Origin: DATBSK01 sp964532485
GTDB lineage: Bacteria; Actinomycetota; Acidimicrobiia; IMCC26256; PALSA-555
NCBI GenBank assembly: GCA_964532485.1
Contig: CAZHKE010000011.1
Coordinates: 18,941-82,940, forward strand
Length of the DNA stretch: 64,000 bases
Direction: 5' to 3'
Part shown: positions 24,168-32,766 of the stretch, in pieces
Numbering within the stretch: position 1 is the stretch's first letter
Layout of the letters: each line of letters begins with the position of its first letter
Made by a program: the position numbers and the translations under genes
Notes under the pieces: model-generated
Seen by the model: the letters and a program-made list of their open reading frames with translations, nothing else
Databases searched by the model: none
What the model was told of the DNA's origin: nothing

Positions 24168-24598
24168 GGGTGGTCGCCGCGTCGGAGGTCGTCGACGAAC
24201 GACTGCCGCTCCCGGGTGAACTCGCGGACGTCGGCTTCGACATCTGCGGCGAGACGGTCGACCGACACGAAGAGCGCGAGCTGGCCGTGTCGGAGCGCGT
24301 CGAGGATCTGACCGTCGTCTCGACAGGCCCACACGCGGTCACCGTCGGTCACGAGTCGCAGCCCGGCGAGCTCGTCGCCGCCTCGCGCCACCTCGGCGAG
24401 CGCCCGACGAACACGAGCGAGCGAGAGCCCGGCGTCGAGCAGCGACCGCACCATCCTCAGCGCGATGAGGTCACGGAACGCGTACGGCCCGTCGTCGTCG
24501 TCCGCGCGAGACACGACCAACCCCGCGCTCGCCCACGACTCGAGCTGCGTCGTCGTGCACCCCACGAGGCGGGCGGCTTGCTCCGCCGTGAATCCCAT
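24152..24598 (-). CDS. MerR-like helix-turn-helix protein
   Basis: A 148-residue protein with a MerR-type N-terminal winged helix (FTAEQAARLVGCTTTQLESW, then YAFRDLIALRMVRSLLDAGLSLARVRRAL). A C-terminal region with DDGQILDALRHGQLALFVSVD and an acidic helix follows. The usual regulator dimerisation coiled coil is short, so it may be a simplified regulator. It ends an operon running NUDIX-dinB-Gfo/Idh-DUF3040. ATG 24596-24598 is the family-consistent start. No ligand-binding cysteines are seen. Confidence 0.8.
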   Translation of the reverse strand: MGFTAEQAARLVGCTTTQLESWASAGLVVSRADDDDGPYAFRDLIALRMVRSLLDAGLSLARVRRALAEVARGGDELAGLRLVTDGDRVWACRDDGQILDALRHGQLALFVSVDRLAADVEADVREFTRERQSFVDDLRRGDHPAGSG

Positions 24599-24657
24599 CC
24601 GGCGCGAGGTCTAGCGCGCTCGAGGCCTCTCTGGGCGCCCGGCCCGTGGTGCAGCCG

Positions 24658-25041
24658 TCAGGGGGTGTCGTCGTCCCGTTGCCAGCGCTCCCGCCACCGC
24701 TGGCCCGCGCTGCCGAACATGCCCTTGAGGGCGCCGCCCCGGATGTTGCCGGTGAGGCTCTCGAGCCCGGCCCGTCCGATCTTCCGAGCGTTGCGCTCGA
24801 TCACGAGCAGGCAGAACAACATGATGAGGAAGCCGACCACGCCGAGTGCCAGGACGCTCGTGAACGTCAAGAGCATGAGGACGAGGCCGGCCACGAAGCC
24901 GAGAACCGCCCACTTGATCATCCGCGAGGAGTGCCGGTACAGCGTGGTGTCGGACACCTGCTGCACCAGCTTCGGATCGGTGGCCGAGAGGTTGGCCTCG
25001 ATCTCCCGGAGGATCCGCTGCTCGTCCTCAGATAGCGGCAT
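24658..25041 (-). CDS. DUF3040 membrane protein
   Basis: A 127-residue protein of the actinobacterial DUF3040 family, function unknown. The family start PLSEDEQRILREIEANL is followed by ATDPKLVQQV and two adjacent membrane helices (about residues 43-85). A basic Trp/Arg-rich cytoplasmic tail (QRWRERWQRDDD) ends the protein. ATG 25039-25041 is chosen from the conserved N-terminus; the frame extends further upstream without similarity. It lies 35 bases after the Gfo/Idh gene and probably shares its transcript. Confidence 0.88.
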   Translation of the reverse strand: MPLSEDEQRILREIEANLSATDPKLVQQVSDTTLYRHSSRMIKWAVLGFVAGLVLMLLTFTSVLALGVVGFLIMLFCLLVIERNARKIGRAGLESLTGNIRGGALKGMFGSAGQRWRERWQRDDDTP

Positions 25042-25076
25042 GCTGGGCGTCAGTCTCGCGCAGGCGTGCTGCGTCC

Positions 25077-26153
25077 TCAACGCGGCGTCCGCCGAGGCAT
25101 CCGCTGATGCGCGAGGTCGACGGGCACGCCACCGCCCGCCGACGACCGGTACGCCGCCTCCACGATCCGGTGAGCGGCGAGCGCCACCTCGGCCCCGGGG
25201 CTCGGGGGCACGCCGGCGGCCAGCGCGTCGACGAACGCCTTCGCCGGCGTCGCGTACTGCGACAGCGGCTGCGCCACGTCGGTCGACAGCTCGAGGCGAG
25301 CCAGCCACTCCGGCAGCGCCGGACGGATCTCGTGGTCGGCGTCGGCGGTCTCGACGTGGAGCGGGCCGAGGTTGTCGTCGTCGGCCCAGAGCAGCGCGTC
25401 CTCGCAGAAGATCTCGAGCCGGCGAGTCGATGCTCGCCGCAGGATCCGGTGCCAGACGCTCACGAGCGTCGCGACGCCGCCGTCGGCGAGACCGAACGTG
25501 ACGTCCGCGACGTCGTCGATGCCGGCGTGGCCGAAGCGGCTCTCGATCCGTGCCGTCACGCGCACCGGATCACCGAGGATCCAGCGGAGCAGGTCGACGT
25601 CGTGGATCGAGTGCTCCAGCAGCGTGCCCCCGCCGGCCTTGCCCACGTCGGCGCGCCACTCCGACGCGTACATCCCCTGGATCGGGAAGTACTGGTCGTC
25701 GCGGAGGATGGCCGCGAGGAGGCGACCGTGCGTGCCCGACGCGACCTCCGCAGCCGCCGCCTCGAACACGGGAGCGTGCCGGAGCACGAGGCCCACCTGG
25801 TGGGGCACGCGCTCGAGCAGCCTCGCGATCTCCTCGCACTCCTCGATCGTCGGCGCCAAGGGCTTCTCGCAATAGACCGCGAGCCCGCGCTCCACCGCGG
25901 CGCGCACGACGGGCAGGTGCGACGCGGTCCACGCGCAGACCCACACCGCATCGACCGCGTCGAGCAGCTCGTCGAGGTCACCCGCGACGCGTGCACCGTA
26001 GGAGTCGCCGAGGCGCTCCGCTCGCTCGCGCTCGGGATCGAACGTGGCGACGATGTCGGCATCGATCAGCCCGGCCCTCCGCAGCTCGCACAGCGCGAAC
26101 GCGTGCACCTGGGCGATGAACCCGCAGCCGGCGAACCCGATGCGAAGGCTCAC
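25077..26153 (-). CDS. Gfo/Idh/MocA family NAD(P)-dependent oxidoreductase
   Basis: A 358-residue oxidoreductase likely acting on a sugar or inositol-like polyol; the substrate is unknown. The Rossmann start IGFAGCGFIAQVHAFAL and the nucleotide-site segment VWVCAWTASHLPVVRAAVER are followed by the family-defining CEKPLAPTIEE. The second domain has GGTLLEHSIHDVDLLRWILG with the conserved HxxD. GTG 26151-26153 overlaps the dinB stop (GTGA). Its presence in a dinB operon has no obvious functional reason. Confidence 0.92.
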   Translation of the reverse strand: MSLRIGFAGCGFIAQVHAFALCELRRAGLIDADIVATFDPERERAERLGDSYGARVAGDLDELLDAVDAVWVCAWTASHLPVVRAAVERGLAVYCEKPLAPTIEECEEIARLLERVPHQVGLVLRHAPVFEAAAAEVASGTHGRLLAAILRDDQYFPIQGMYASEWRADVGKAGGGTLLEHSIHDVDLLRWILGDPVRVTARIESRFGHAGIDDVADVTFGLADGGVATLVSVWHRILRRASTRRLEIFCEDALLWADDDNLGPLHVETADADHEIRPALPEWLARLELSTDVAQPLSQYATPAKAFVDALAAGVPPSPGAEVALAAHRIVEAAYRSSAGGGVPVDLAHQRMPRRTPR

Positions 26154-27406
26154 TGCGGGGGCTCGGGCCACTGCTCGCGTCGGGCGTCGCTCCCCGACGC
26201 CGCGAAGCGCGCCGGGACGACTGCGCCGTCGCCATAGCGCTCACGCACCTTGTCGACCGTCCGCTCGAGTCGGCTGCGCTGCTCGTGGTCGGCGGCGTCG
26301 ATGCCTGACTCGTCGGTGGGATCGAGCGCCAGCGCGGTCTGCACGGCTTCCGCCGACTGGAGCTGCTGCGCCGAGAGCCCGAGCAGCCGGATGCCCTCTC
26401 CCAGCTCGACGCTCGAGAGCAGCCCGATCGCGACGCGTGCGAGGTCGGCGGCGAGATCGACCGGCTCGGCAAGGGTCTTCGCGCGCGTGATCGTGCGAAA
26501 GTCGTGGTAGCGGAGCTTGAGCTGCACGGTCCGAGCGACGCTCGACGCCGCGCGCAACCTCGACGCGACCTTGTCGGAGAGTCGAGAGATCTCGTGCTCG
26601 AGCGTCGAGCGATCGACGATGTCCCGCGGGAACGTCTCCTCGTGCCCGATCGACTTCGCCACGCGGTCGGGCTCGACCGCGCGCTCGTCGACGTTCCAGG
26701 CGAGGGCGTGCAGGTGGATGCCCTGTGCCCGCCCGAGTGCGCTCACGAGCGTGTCCTCGGGCAACGCGGCGAGGTCGCCGACGGTCTCGACCCCGTAACG
26801 ATCGAGCCGGCGCCGCGTCGCCGGCCCGACGCCCCAGAGCCGGTCGACCGAGAGCGGATGGAGCATCTCGAGCTCGGTGCCGGGCTCGATGACGAGCAAG
26901 CCGTCGGGCTTCGCGAGGTCGCTGCCGATCTTCGCCATCATCTTCGTGGTCGCGACGCCCACCGATGCGACCAGCCCGGCCTCGCCCTTGATGCGCATGC
27001 GCAGGTCCCGCCCGATCGTCGGACCGTCGCCCAGGAGCCGGCGCGCGCCACGCACGTCGAGGAACGCTTCGTCGAGCGAGACCGGCTCGACGACCGGCGT
27101 GACCGAGCGCAGGATCCCCATGACGGTCCGGCTCGCGGCTGCGTACGCGTCGAAGCGAGGCGAGAGGAACACCCCGCGTGGGCAGGCGCGTCTCGCCCGC
27201 GCCATCGGCATCGCCGAGAAGACGCCGAACTCGCGAGCTTCGTAGCTGGCCGCGGCGACGACACCCCGTGGGCCGAGACCGCCCACCACGACGGGTCGAC
27301 CGCGCAAGCCCGGATCAGCGAGCTGCTCGACGGACGCGTAGAAGGCGTCGAGGTCGACGTGGAGGATCCCCGACGCCGACGGGGCCGACGTACGCTCCGT
27401 CGTCAC
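26150..27406 (-). CDS. dinB: DNA polymerase IV (Y family) DinB
   Basis: A 418-residue error-prone translesion DNA polymerase. The catalytic aspartate/glutamate motifs are ILHVDLDAFYASVEQL near residue 15 and VSLDEAFLDVRGARRLLG near residue 110. YEAREFGVFSAMPM contributes the nucleotide-binding finger. Further marks are VGVATTKMMAKIGSDLAKP, LWGVGPATRRRL (helix-hairpin-helix) and the little-finger region KSIGHEETFPRD. GTG 27404-27406 overlaps the NUDIX stop. No LexA box was recognised upstream. The frame continuing to 27898 is a shadow of the NUDIX gene. Confidence 0.95.
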   Translation of the reverse strand: MTTERTSAPSASGILHVDLDAFYASVEQLADPGLRGRPVVVGGLGPRGVVAAASYEAREFGVFSAMPMARARRACPRGVFLSPRFDAYAAASRTVMGILRSVTPVVEPVSLDEAFLDVRGARRLLGDGPTIGRDLRMRIKGEAGLVASVGVATTKMMAKIGSDLAKPDGLLVIEPGTELEMLHPLSVDRLWGVGPATRRRLDRYGVETVGDLAALPEDTLVSALGRAQGIHLHALAWNVDERAVEPDRVAKSIGHEETFPRDIVDRSTLEHEISRLSDKVASRLRAASSVARTVQLKLRYHDFRTITRAKTLAEPVDLAADLARVAIGLLSSVELGEGIRLLGLSAQQLQSAEAVQTALALDPTDESGIDAADHEQRSRLERTVDKVRERYGDGAVVPARFAASGSDARREQWPEPPQ

Positions 27407-27906
27407 GGGTCGGATCGCCGGACCTCGAGAGCTTCGCGCCGCGTCCCGCGCACGTCGTAGTCGTAGCCCCGAGCGCCGTCGGGCCCCCAACGCTCGGCCA
27501 GCCACTCCGACAAGGGCTCGTGCACCCACACCGCGCCTTGCGCCGCGCAGCGCTGCGCGCACTCGGCCGGGGGGAGGAACTCCGCCTCCACGACGATCCC
27601 GTCCGGATCGTCGACGTACAGCTCGCCCTCGTACTCGACGGCGCGATGGATCTCGGCGCGCAGCGTCCACCCCAGATCGACCGCTACCGCGCGCACCTCG
27701 TAGATCGGGCCCTCCCAGCGCGTCACACGCAGGCCCGTCTCCTCCTCCACCTCGCGGGTCAGGCCGGCGAGGAGGTCGGCGTCGTCGTCGTCGATGACGC
27801 CTCCCGGAGTGCTCCAGTCGGTCCAACCCCCACGCCGCTGGTTGCGAACGAGGAGCACACCGTCTTGCGCCTCGACGAGCGCTCCGGCAACGAGCCACTC
27901 ACGCAC
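27403..27906 (-). CDS. NUDIX hydrolase
   Basis: A 167-residue NUDIX-fold hydrolase that cleaves a nucleoside diphosphate linked to another moiety; substrate unknown. The box reads GGVIDDDDADLL, then AGLTREVEEETGL. The REVEEETGL half is canonical, but the first half has one extra residue and Asp where Glu is usual. WVHEPLSEWLAERW lies near the C-terminus. GTG 27904-27906 starts seven bases after TAGGCT, so the mRNA is probably leaderless. It heads the operon with dinB, suggesting nucleotide-pool cleaning as one possible role. Confidence 0.88.
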   Translation of the reverse strand: MREWLVAGALVEAQDGVLLVRNQRRGGWTDWSTPGGVIDDDDADLLAGLTREVEEETGLRVTRWEGPIYEVRAVAVDLGWTLRAEIHRAVEYEGELYVDDPDGIVVEAEFLPPAECAQRCAAQGAVWVHEPLSEWLAERWGPDGARGYDYDVRGTRREALEVRRSDP

Positions 27907-27913
27907 TGCGGCG

Positions 27914-27919
27914 AGCCTA
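27914..27919 (-). promoter_or_regulatory. -10 box for leaderless NUDIX-dinB operon
   Basis: Minus-strand TAGGCT, seven bases before GTG 27904-27906. It is back to back with the plus-strand box at 27936-27941. Confidence 0.55.
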
Positions 27920-27935
27920 CCGGTGCCCCTGACCG

Positions 27936-27941
27936 TACGAT
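27936..27941 (+). promoter_or_regulatory. -10 box for leaderless small membrane protein gene
   Basis: TACGAT, six bases before GTG 27948-27950, with no Shine-Dalgarno between. Confidence 0.5.
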
Positions 27942-27947
27942 CAGGAC

Positions 27948-28229
27948 GTGCCCGACACCCCCGATGACCATGACGACATCTCGCGCGAGACGCCGTACCA
28001 GATGCCGTCGCGCACGGCGTTCCTGCTCGCGTTCTCGAGCGTCGTGGTCGCGGGCCTGTTCGGCGGCATCATCGGCTACGGGCTCGCCGATGTGGGGTGC
28101 ACGGGCGACTGTGAGGGCTCGAAGCTCCTCGGCACGCTCATCGGATCGACGCTCGCGGCGGCGGGCGTCGGAATCGTCTCCGTGCTCGTGCTGCGCGCCA
28201 TGGCCGAATGGAAGCGCAAGCCGCGCTGA
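27948..28229 (+). CDS. Small two-helix membrane protein, unknown function
   Basis: A 93-residue protein I do not recognise. An acidic N-terminal 20 residues (PDTPDDHDDISRE) is followed by a helix around residues 23-48 (FLLAFSSVVVAGLFGGIIGY). A short loop with two cysteines (CTGDCEG) precedes a second helix around residues 60-85, and the basic end is WKRKPR. Both helices are rich in Gly/Ala/Val. GTG 27948 follows a TANNNT box, giving a leaderless start. It is divergent from the NUDIX operon and has no downstream partner. Confidence 0.72.
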   Translation: MPDTPDDHDDISRETPYQMPSRTAFLLAFSSVVVAGLFGGIIGYGLADVGCTGDCEGSKLLGTLIGSTLAAAGVGIVSVLVLRAMAEWKRKPR

Positions 28230-28244
28230 CACCGGCGCCCACGC

Positions 28245-28964
28245 TCACCCGAGCGTGAGGCGACGGAAGCCCTCCGCGTAGCGGACGCCCGCGGCACGCC
28301 CGGCCTCCTCGGCACTCTGACGCAGGAACTCGCGGAACCAGTCCCCCGTCTCGGTGAGCTGGCTGGCGTGCTGGAAGAGCGCGTCGATCTTGCGCTCCAT
28401 CGTCGCGGTGACGTCGACCCAGCAGTTCGGCTCGAGGGTTCCCGAGAGGTACACCGTCGGAACGTGATGGACGGCGAGCCCTTCGGCGATGTGCTCGGCG
28501 AAGTAGTGCGGGTTGCCGGCTGCGGGTGCAACGGCGTCGAGCGTCGCCCAGCCCGTGACGCGGTGATCACGGTGGTTGACGTACGACTCACCGAAGAAGA
28601 CGGCGGTGGGATCGGGGCAGAGCACGACGTCGGGGCGGAGCTCGCGCACGTGCCGCACGATCTGGCCGCGTATCCGCTCGTCGTCGACGAGCTCGCCGTC
28701 GTCGTAGTCGAGGTGGCGGTGCCCGGCGAGGCCGAGCTCGGCGCTCGACGCCGCGGTCTCCTCCACCCGCAGCCGCGCGAGCGCATCGAGGTCGACGTCG
28801 GGATCGTTGGTGCCCTTGTCACCGCGAGTGGTGATGAGGACCCACACCTCGGCGCCCGCGTCGGACCATCGGGCGAGCGTGCCGCCCGCGGAGATCTCCG
28901 GGTCGTCGGGATGGGCGTAGACGGCGAGGGCGCGCGTCGGCGCGGCGTCGACGAGCCCACTCAT
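28245..28964 (-). CDS. PIG-L/LmbE family deacetylase
   Basis: A 239-residue zinc-dependent N-acetylglucosamine-type deacetylase. The metal-binding motif is VYAHPDDPEISAGGTLARW near residue 17, with the downstream His pair in NHRDHRVTGWATLDAV. Relatives include MshB and Mca of mycothiol metabolism and lipid or antibiotic GlcNAc deacetylases. The exact substrate cannot be assigned. ATG 28962-28964 lies ten bases after the SDR stop, so it is the last gene of the pfk-tesB-ltaE-SDR operon. Confidence 0.9.
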   Translation of the reverse strand: MSGLVDAAPTRALAVYAHPDDPEISAGGTLARWSDAGAEVWVLITTRGDKGTNDPDVDLDALARLRVEETAASSAELGLAGHRHLDYDDGELVDDERIRGQIVRHVRELRPDVVLCPDPTAVFFGESYVNHRDHRVTGWATLDAVAPAAGNPHYFAEHIAEGLAVHHVPTVYLSGTLEPNCWVDVTATMERKIDALFQHASQLTETGDWFREFLRQSAEEAGRAAGVRYAEGFRRLTLG

Positions 28965-28974
28965 CGGGTTCGGA

Positions 28975-29769
28975 TCACCACGTCAGGCCGAGCGTCTGGC
29001 GCATCGCGGCTTCGAACTCCTCGTCGGTGCTCGTCGCCCGCACGGCCAGCACCATCTCGGCGTCGGCGCCCACGGGCCAGCGGAGCCGCGGCTCGTCACT
29101 CTCGATCGCGTCGGCGATGACCGCCGCCACCGGTTCGGGCCCCGGCGGCTCCGAACCCCCGGTGAGCGCGCCGCGCGCTCTCTCCCATTCGCGCTCGAGC
29201 TCCTCGTATGGAGGGCTGACCTCGAAGCCGTACTCCTTGCTCTGGAACGCGGTGGCGAAGACACCGGGCTCGACGAGCCGCACCCGGATGCCGAAGTGGC
29301 CCACTTCGTAGTGCAGCGCCTCGGACAGGCCCTCCAGCGCGAACTTCGATGCCGAGTAGAAGCCGCCGAGCGGCGGGGCGATGCGGCCGGCGAGCGAGGT
29401 GACGTTCACGATCGTGCCCCTCCCCCGGTCGCGCATCTGCGGCAGCACCGCCTGGACCATGCGGACCGCACCGAAGAAGTTCGTCTCCATGATGCTGCGG
29501 GCACGCTCGACCGTGATCTGCTCGACCGGGCCCGACACGCCGAAGCCGGCGTTGTTGACGAGGACGTCGATCGCGCCGGCGGCGCCGACCGCGTCGCGGA
29601 CGGACACCTCGTCGTCGACGTCGAGCCGTAGCTTCGCCGCGACGTGGAGATCATCGAGCGTGTCGGGACGGCGAGCGGTCGCGACGACGTCATGGCCGCG
29701 GGTCGTCAGCTCGACGGCGGCTGCGTGACCGATCCCTGTCGAGCACCCCGTGATCAGGACCCTGCTCAA
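28975..29769 (-). CDS. Short-chain dehydrogenase/reductase
   Basis: A 264-residue classical SDR. The NAD(P) motif is VLITGCSTGIGHAAAVEL, with the catalytic NNAGFGVSGP, Ser in VNVTSLAGRIAPP and YSASK (Tyr/Lys). ARRPDT at the cofactor region suggests NADP preference. TTG 29767-29769 is chosen because GGGGGAG lies about ten bases upstream and it gives the normal N-terminus. It follows threonine aldolase by 35 bases. The substrate is unknown. Confidence 0.9.
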   Translation of the reverse strand: MSRVLITGCSTGIGHAAAVELTTRGHDVVATARRPDTLDDLHVAAKLRLDVDDEVSVRDAVGAAGAIDVLVNNAGFGVSGPVEQITVERARSIMETNFFGAVRMVQAVLPQMRDRGRGTIVNVTSLAGRIAPPLGGFYSASKFALEGLSEALHYEVGHFGIRVRLVEPGVFATAFQSKEYGFEVSPPYEELEREWERARGALTGGSEPPGPEPVAAVIADAIESDEPRLRWPVGADAEMVLAVRATSTDEEFEAAMRQTLGLTW

Positions 29770-29804
29770 GTGGCTTCGTCTCCCCCGCTCTCTGCGGCTT
29801 CGCC

Positions 29805-30839
29805 TCAGGCCCGGGCGATCTCGCGCAGTGCGTCGATCGCGGCCTCGAGATCCTCGTCGTCGACGTCCTTGTGCGTGACGAAGCGTACGGTGCGCGCGTC
29901 GATCATGCCCGAGCGCACGCCCCGCGCCTCGAGCTGCTCGATCACCCCGGCGGGGAGCGAAGTGACCGGTGCGCACACGATGTTCGTGCGCACCATGCTC
30001 GGATCGACGCTGCCCGGGAAGAGCTCGGCGAGCACCTCGGCCAGCCGACGAGCGCGGGCGTGGTCGTCAGCCAGGCGCTCCACCATCGTCTCGAGCGCCA
30101 CGATCCCCGCGGCAGCCACGACGCCGCCCTGGCGCAGGAGTCCACCGAGTCGGTTCCGCTGCTCGCGCCCGGCCGCGATCAGGTCCGTCGGCCCGCACAG
30201 CACCGACCCCATCGGAGCCCCGAGCCCCTTCGAGAGGCAGAACATGAGGGTGTCAGCCGGCTCGGCGAGCTCCGCGGGCTCGACGCGCAGCGCCACCGCC
30301 GCGTTGCAGATGCGAGCGCCGTCGACGTGCACGGGGACTCCCGCCGGTCGGACGACCGACGTGATCGCCTCGACCTCGGCGCGGGCCAGTGGTCGCCCAC
30401 AGGCGGGCATGTGCGTGTTCTCGATGACCAACGCCGCGATGTCGGGCCGCCCGTGCGGGATGTCGGCAATCGCGTCCGCGACCTCCTGCGGGTCGAGCTC
30501 CCCGCCGGCGTCGTCGAGCGGGTGCAGCTGGAGTCCCGCATGCATCGCCGCAGCCGCGTCCTCGTACCGATGCACGTGCGAGCGCGCGGGGCACAGCACC
30601 TCCGTGCCCGGACGTGCGAGCACGTGCAGCGCGACCTGGTTCGCCATGCGGCCCGACGCCGTGAACAACGCGGCCTCCTTGCCCATGAGTGCGGCCGCCA
30701 GCGCCTCGAGCCGCACCAGGGTCGGGTCCTCGCCGTAGGCGTCGTCACCGACCTCGGCGGCGGCCATCGCCGCGCGCATCTCCGGCGTCGGGTGGGTGAC
30801 GGTGTCGGACCGCAGGTCGACGAGGCGCGGTGACGTCAT
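29805..30839 (-). CDS. ltaE: Low-specificity L-threonine aldolase
   Basis: A 344-residue PLP enzyme of fold type I that splits threonine or allo-threonine into glycine and acetaldehyde. Motifs are DLRSDTVTHPTPEM at the start, VGDDAYGEDPT, and the cofactor-stacking HVHRYEDAAA. HVDGARICNAAVAL carries the Asp that binds the PLP nitrogen, and the Schiff-base Lys lies in LSKGLGAPMGSVL. Its ATG overlaps the thioesterase stop by one base (TGATG). Length and motif order are standard. Confidence 0.95.
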   Translation of the reverse strand: MTSPRLVDLRSDTVTHPTPEMRAAMAAAEVGDDAYGEDPTLVRLEALAAALMGKEAALFTASGRMANQVALHVLARPGTEVLCPARSHVHRYEDAAAAMHAGLQLHPLDDAGGELDPQEVADAIADIPHGRPDIAALVIENTHMPACGRPLARAEVEAITSVVRPAGVPVHVDGARICNAAVALRVEPAELAEPADTLMFCLSKGLGAPMGSVLCGPTDLIAAGREQRNRLGGLLRQGGVVAAAGIVALETMVERLADDHARARRLAEVLAELFPGSVDPSMVRTNIVCAPVTSLPAGVIEQLEARGVRSGMIDARTVRFVTHKDVDDEDLEAAIDALREIARA

Positions 30840-31741
30840 CAGCTCGGGGCGTCACCGTCGCCGCTGGGCCCGACCGGGCGGATGAGACCCTCCTGCATCA
30901 CGGTGACGGCGAGCGCGCCGTCGTCACGGAACACGTGCCCGAGCGCGAGGCCGCGTGCGTTCGACGCCGATGGGCTCATCTGGTGGTAGAGGAGCCAGTC
31001 GTCGGCTCGGAAGGGCCGGTGGAACCACATCGCGTGGTCGAGGCTGGCCATCTGGAAGTTGCCGTTGTACTCGATCGCGTGCGGCAGCGTCGCGGTGTCG
31101 AGCAACGAGAGGTCGGACGCGTACGCGACGACGCATGCGTGGAGCAGCGGTTCGTCGGGCAACGTGCCGTTGGTGCGGATCCACACGTCCTGCGTCGGCT
31201 CGCGTGGTCCGGGTGCGAGCCACTTCGGGTCGTCCACGGGACGCGAGTCGATCGGTCGCTCGCGCCCCAGCCAGTCGATGAAGTCCTGACTGAAGCGGCC
31301 CAGGTGCGGTTCGATGCGCTCTCGGAAGCTCGGGAGCTCGTCCGGGGCTGGCACCACCGGCATGGGCATCGCATGGTCCGGGCCCGGTTCGACGATCTGG
31401 AACGATGCCGCGAGGTTGAAGATGGCCCTGCCGTGCTGGATCCCGACGACGCGGCGTGTCGCGAACGACCGACCGTCGCGGATGCGATCGACTTCGTAGA
31501 CGATCGGGACATTCGGGTCACCGGGCCGGAGGAAGTAGGAGTGCAGCGAGTGGACCGGCCGGTGGGGGTCGACCGTCCGGCCCGCGGCGACCAGCGCCTG
31601 CGCGGCGACCTGACCACCGAAGACACGCTGCTGGTCCTCGTCCGGGCTCCGGCCACGGAAGAGGTTGACCTCGAGCGGCTCGAGCTCGAGCAGGACCAGG
31701 AGCTCCGCGAGCGGTCCGGTCGTCGCGACCTCGTCGGTCAT
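30839..31741 (-). CDS. tesB: Acyl-CoA thioesterase II (TesB)
   Basis: A 300-residue double-hotdog acyl-CoA thioesterase. Landmarks are FRGRSPDEDQQRVFGGQVAA near residue 28, HSLHSYFLRPGDPNVPIVYEV and RDGRSFATRRVVGIQ. The second half has LDHAMWFHRPFRADDWLLYH and GLALGHVFRDDGALAVTVMQEG. It releases free fatty acid from medium- or long-chain CoA esters. ATG 31739-31741 overlaps the phosphofructokinase stop (ATGA), so it is translated from the pfk transcript. Confidence 0.95.
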   Translation of the reverse strand: MTDEVATTGPLAELLVLLELEPLEVNLFRGRSPDEDQQRVFGGQVAAQALVAAGRTVDPHRPVHSLHSYFLRPGDPNVPIVYEVDRIRDGRSFATRRVVGIQHGRAIFNLAASFQIVEPGPDHAMPMPVVPAPDELPSFRERIEPHLGRFSQDFIDWLGRERPIDSRPVDDPKWLAPGPREPTQDVWIRTNGTLPDEPLLHACVVAYASDLSLLDTATLPHAIEYNGNFQMASLDHAMWFHRPFRADDWLLYHQMSPSASNARGLALGHVFRDDGALAVTVMQEGLIRPVGPSGDGDAPS

Positions 31742-32766
31742 CCGAAGAACACCTCGGCCTCGGCGAGGCGCTCCGGTGGCACGGTCTTGAGCTGGCCGAC
31801 AGCATCGGCGATCGGGACGCGGACGATCTCGGTGCCTCGCAGCGCGACCATGATGTCGAAGTCACCGTCGTCGACGGCATCGACGGCAGCAAGCCCGAAG
31901 CGCGTCGCGAGGATGCGGTCGTAGGCGGTGGGTGTGCCCCCGCGCAGCAGGTGACCGAGCACGACGACCCGGGTCTCGAAGCCGGTGCGCTGCTCGAGCT
32001 CGGGCGCGAGCCGGGCCGCGATGCCGCCGAGGCGCACGTGACCGAAGTCGTCGACCCCGGCTTCCTGAGTCTCCATCGTGCCCTCGAGCGGCACTGCGCC
32101 CTCGGCAACGACGACGATCGAGTAACCCGCACCCCGAGTGTGACGGTGGCGGAGGCGCTCGGCGAGCTCGTCGACGTCGAACGGCAGCTCGGGGACCAGG
32201 ATCGCGTCCGCACCGCCCGCCAGCCCGGAGTGCAGCGCGATCCACCCGGCGTGGCGCCCCATGACCTCGACGACGAGGACGCGATCGTGGCTCTCGGCCG
32301 TCGTGTGCAGCCGGTCGAGCGCCTCGGCGGCGATCTGCACCGCGGTGTCGAAGCCGAAGGTGTAGTCGGTGGCCGACAGGTCGTTGTCGATGGTCTTCGG
32401 GACGCCCACGCAGCGCACACCTTCCCCGGCCAGCCGATGCGCGACGCCGAGCGTGTCCTCGCCGCCGATCGCGATCAGCGCATCGACGTGCTCGCGAGCG
32501 AGCGTCCCCTGCAGGGACTCGATGCTGCCCGCCTCCTTGTACGGGTTCGTGCGCGACGTCCGGAGGATCGTGCCGCCGCGGCGCAGCAGACCCCGTGTCG
32601 CCTCGGTCGTGAGCTCGGTGACCTCGCCGTCGATGACGCCGCGCCAGCCGCGGTGGAACCCGAGGATCTGGTGCCCGCGGATTCCCTCGCCCTTGCGCAC
32701 GACCGCCCGGATGACCGCGTTGAGACCGGGGCAGTCGCCGCCACCGGTGAGGATCCCGATTCGCAT
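31738..32766 (-). CDS. pfp: 6-phosphofructokinase, PPi-dependent type by active-site residues
   Basis: A 342-residue phosphofructokinase A-family enzyme. It begins RIGILTGGGDCPGLNAVIR. The phosphoryl-donor region reads AIGGEDTLGVAHRL, with Asp where ATP enzymes have Gly, followed by GVPKTIDNDL with Lys in place of the ATP-type Gly. This Asp plus Lys pair is the known mark of PPi-dependent enzymes such as that of Amycolatopsis, and predicts reversible fructose-6-phosphate phosphorylation with pyrophosphate. VMGRHAGWIAL is conserved. ATG 32764-32766 directly abuts a TGCCAG-N5-CTGGCA inverted repeat. It heads an operon of five genes. Confidence 0.93.
   Translation of the reverse strand: MRIGILTGGGDCPGLNAVIRAVVRKGEGIRGHQILGFHRGWRGVIDGEVTELTTEATRGLLRRGGTILRTSRTNPYKEAGSIESLQGTLAREHVDALIAIGGEDTLGVAHRLAGEGVRCVGVPKTIDNDLSATDYTFGFDTAVQIAAEALDRLHTTAESHDRVLVVEVMGRHAGWIALHSGLAGGADAILVPELPFDVDELAERLRHRHTRGAGYSIVVVAEGAVPLEGTMETQEAGVDDFGHVRLGGIAARLAPELEQRTGFETRVVVLGHLLRGGTPTAYDRILATRFGLAAVDAVDDGDFDIMVALRGTEIVRVPIADAVGQLKTVPPERLAEAEVFFG

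Noticed and set aside
27407..27898. Upstream extension of dinB
   Set aside because: It lies in another frame of the NUDIX gene. DinB similarity begins only after GTG 27406, which overlaps the NUDIX stop.
29770..29976. N-terminal extension of the SDR at 28975
   Set aside because: The extra residues are Arg/Gly-rich without SDR similarity and run into the threonine aldolase gene; TTG 29769 has a ribosome site.
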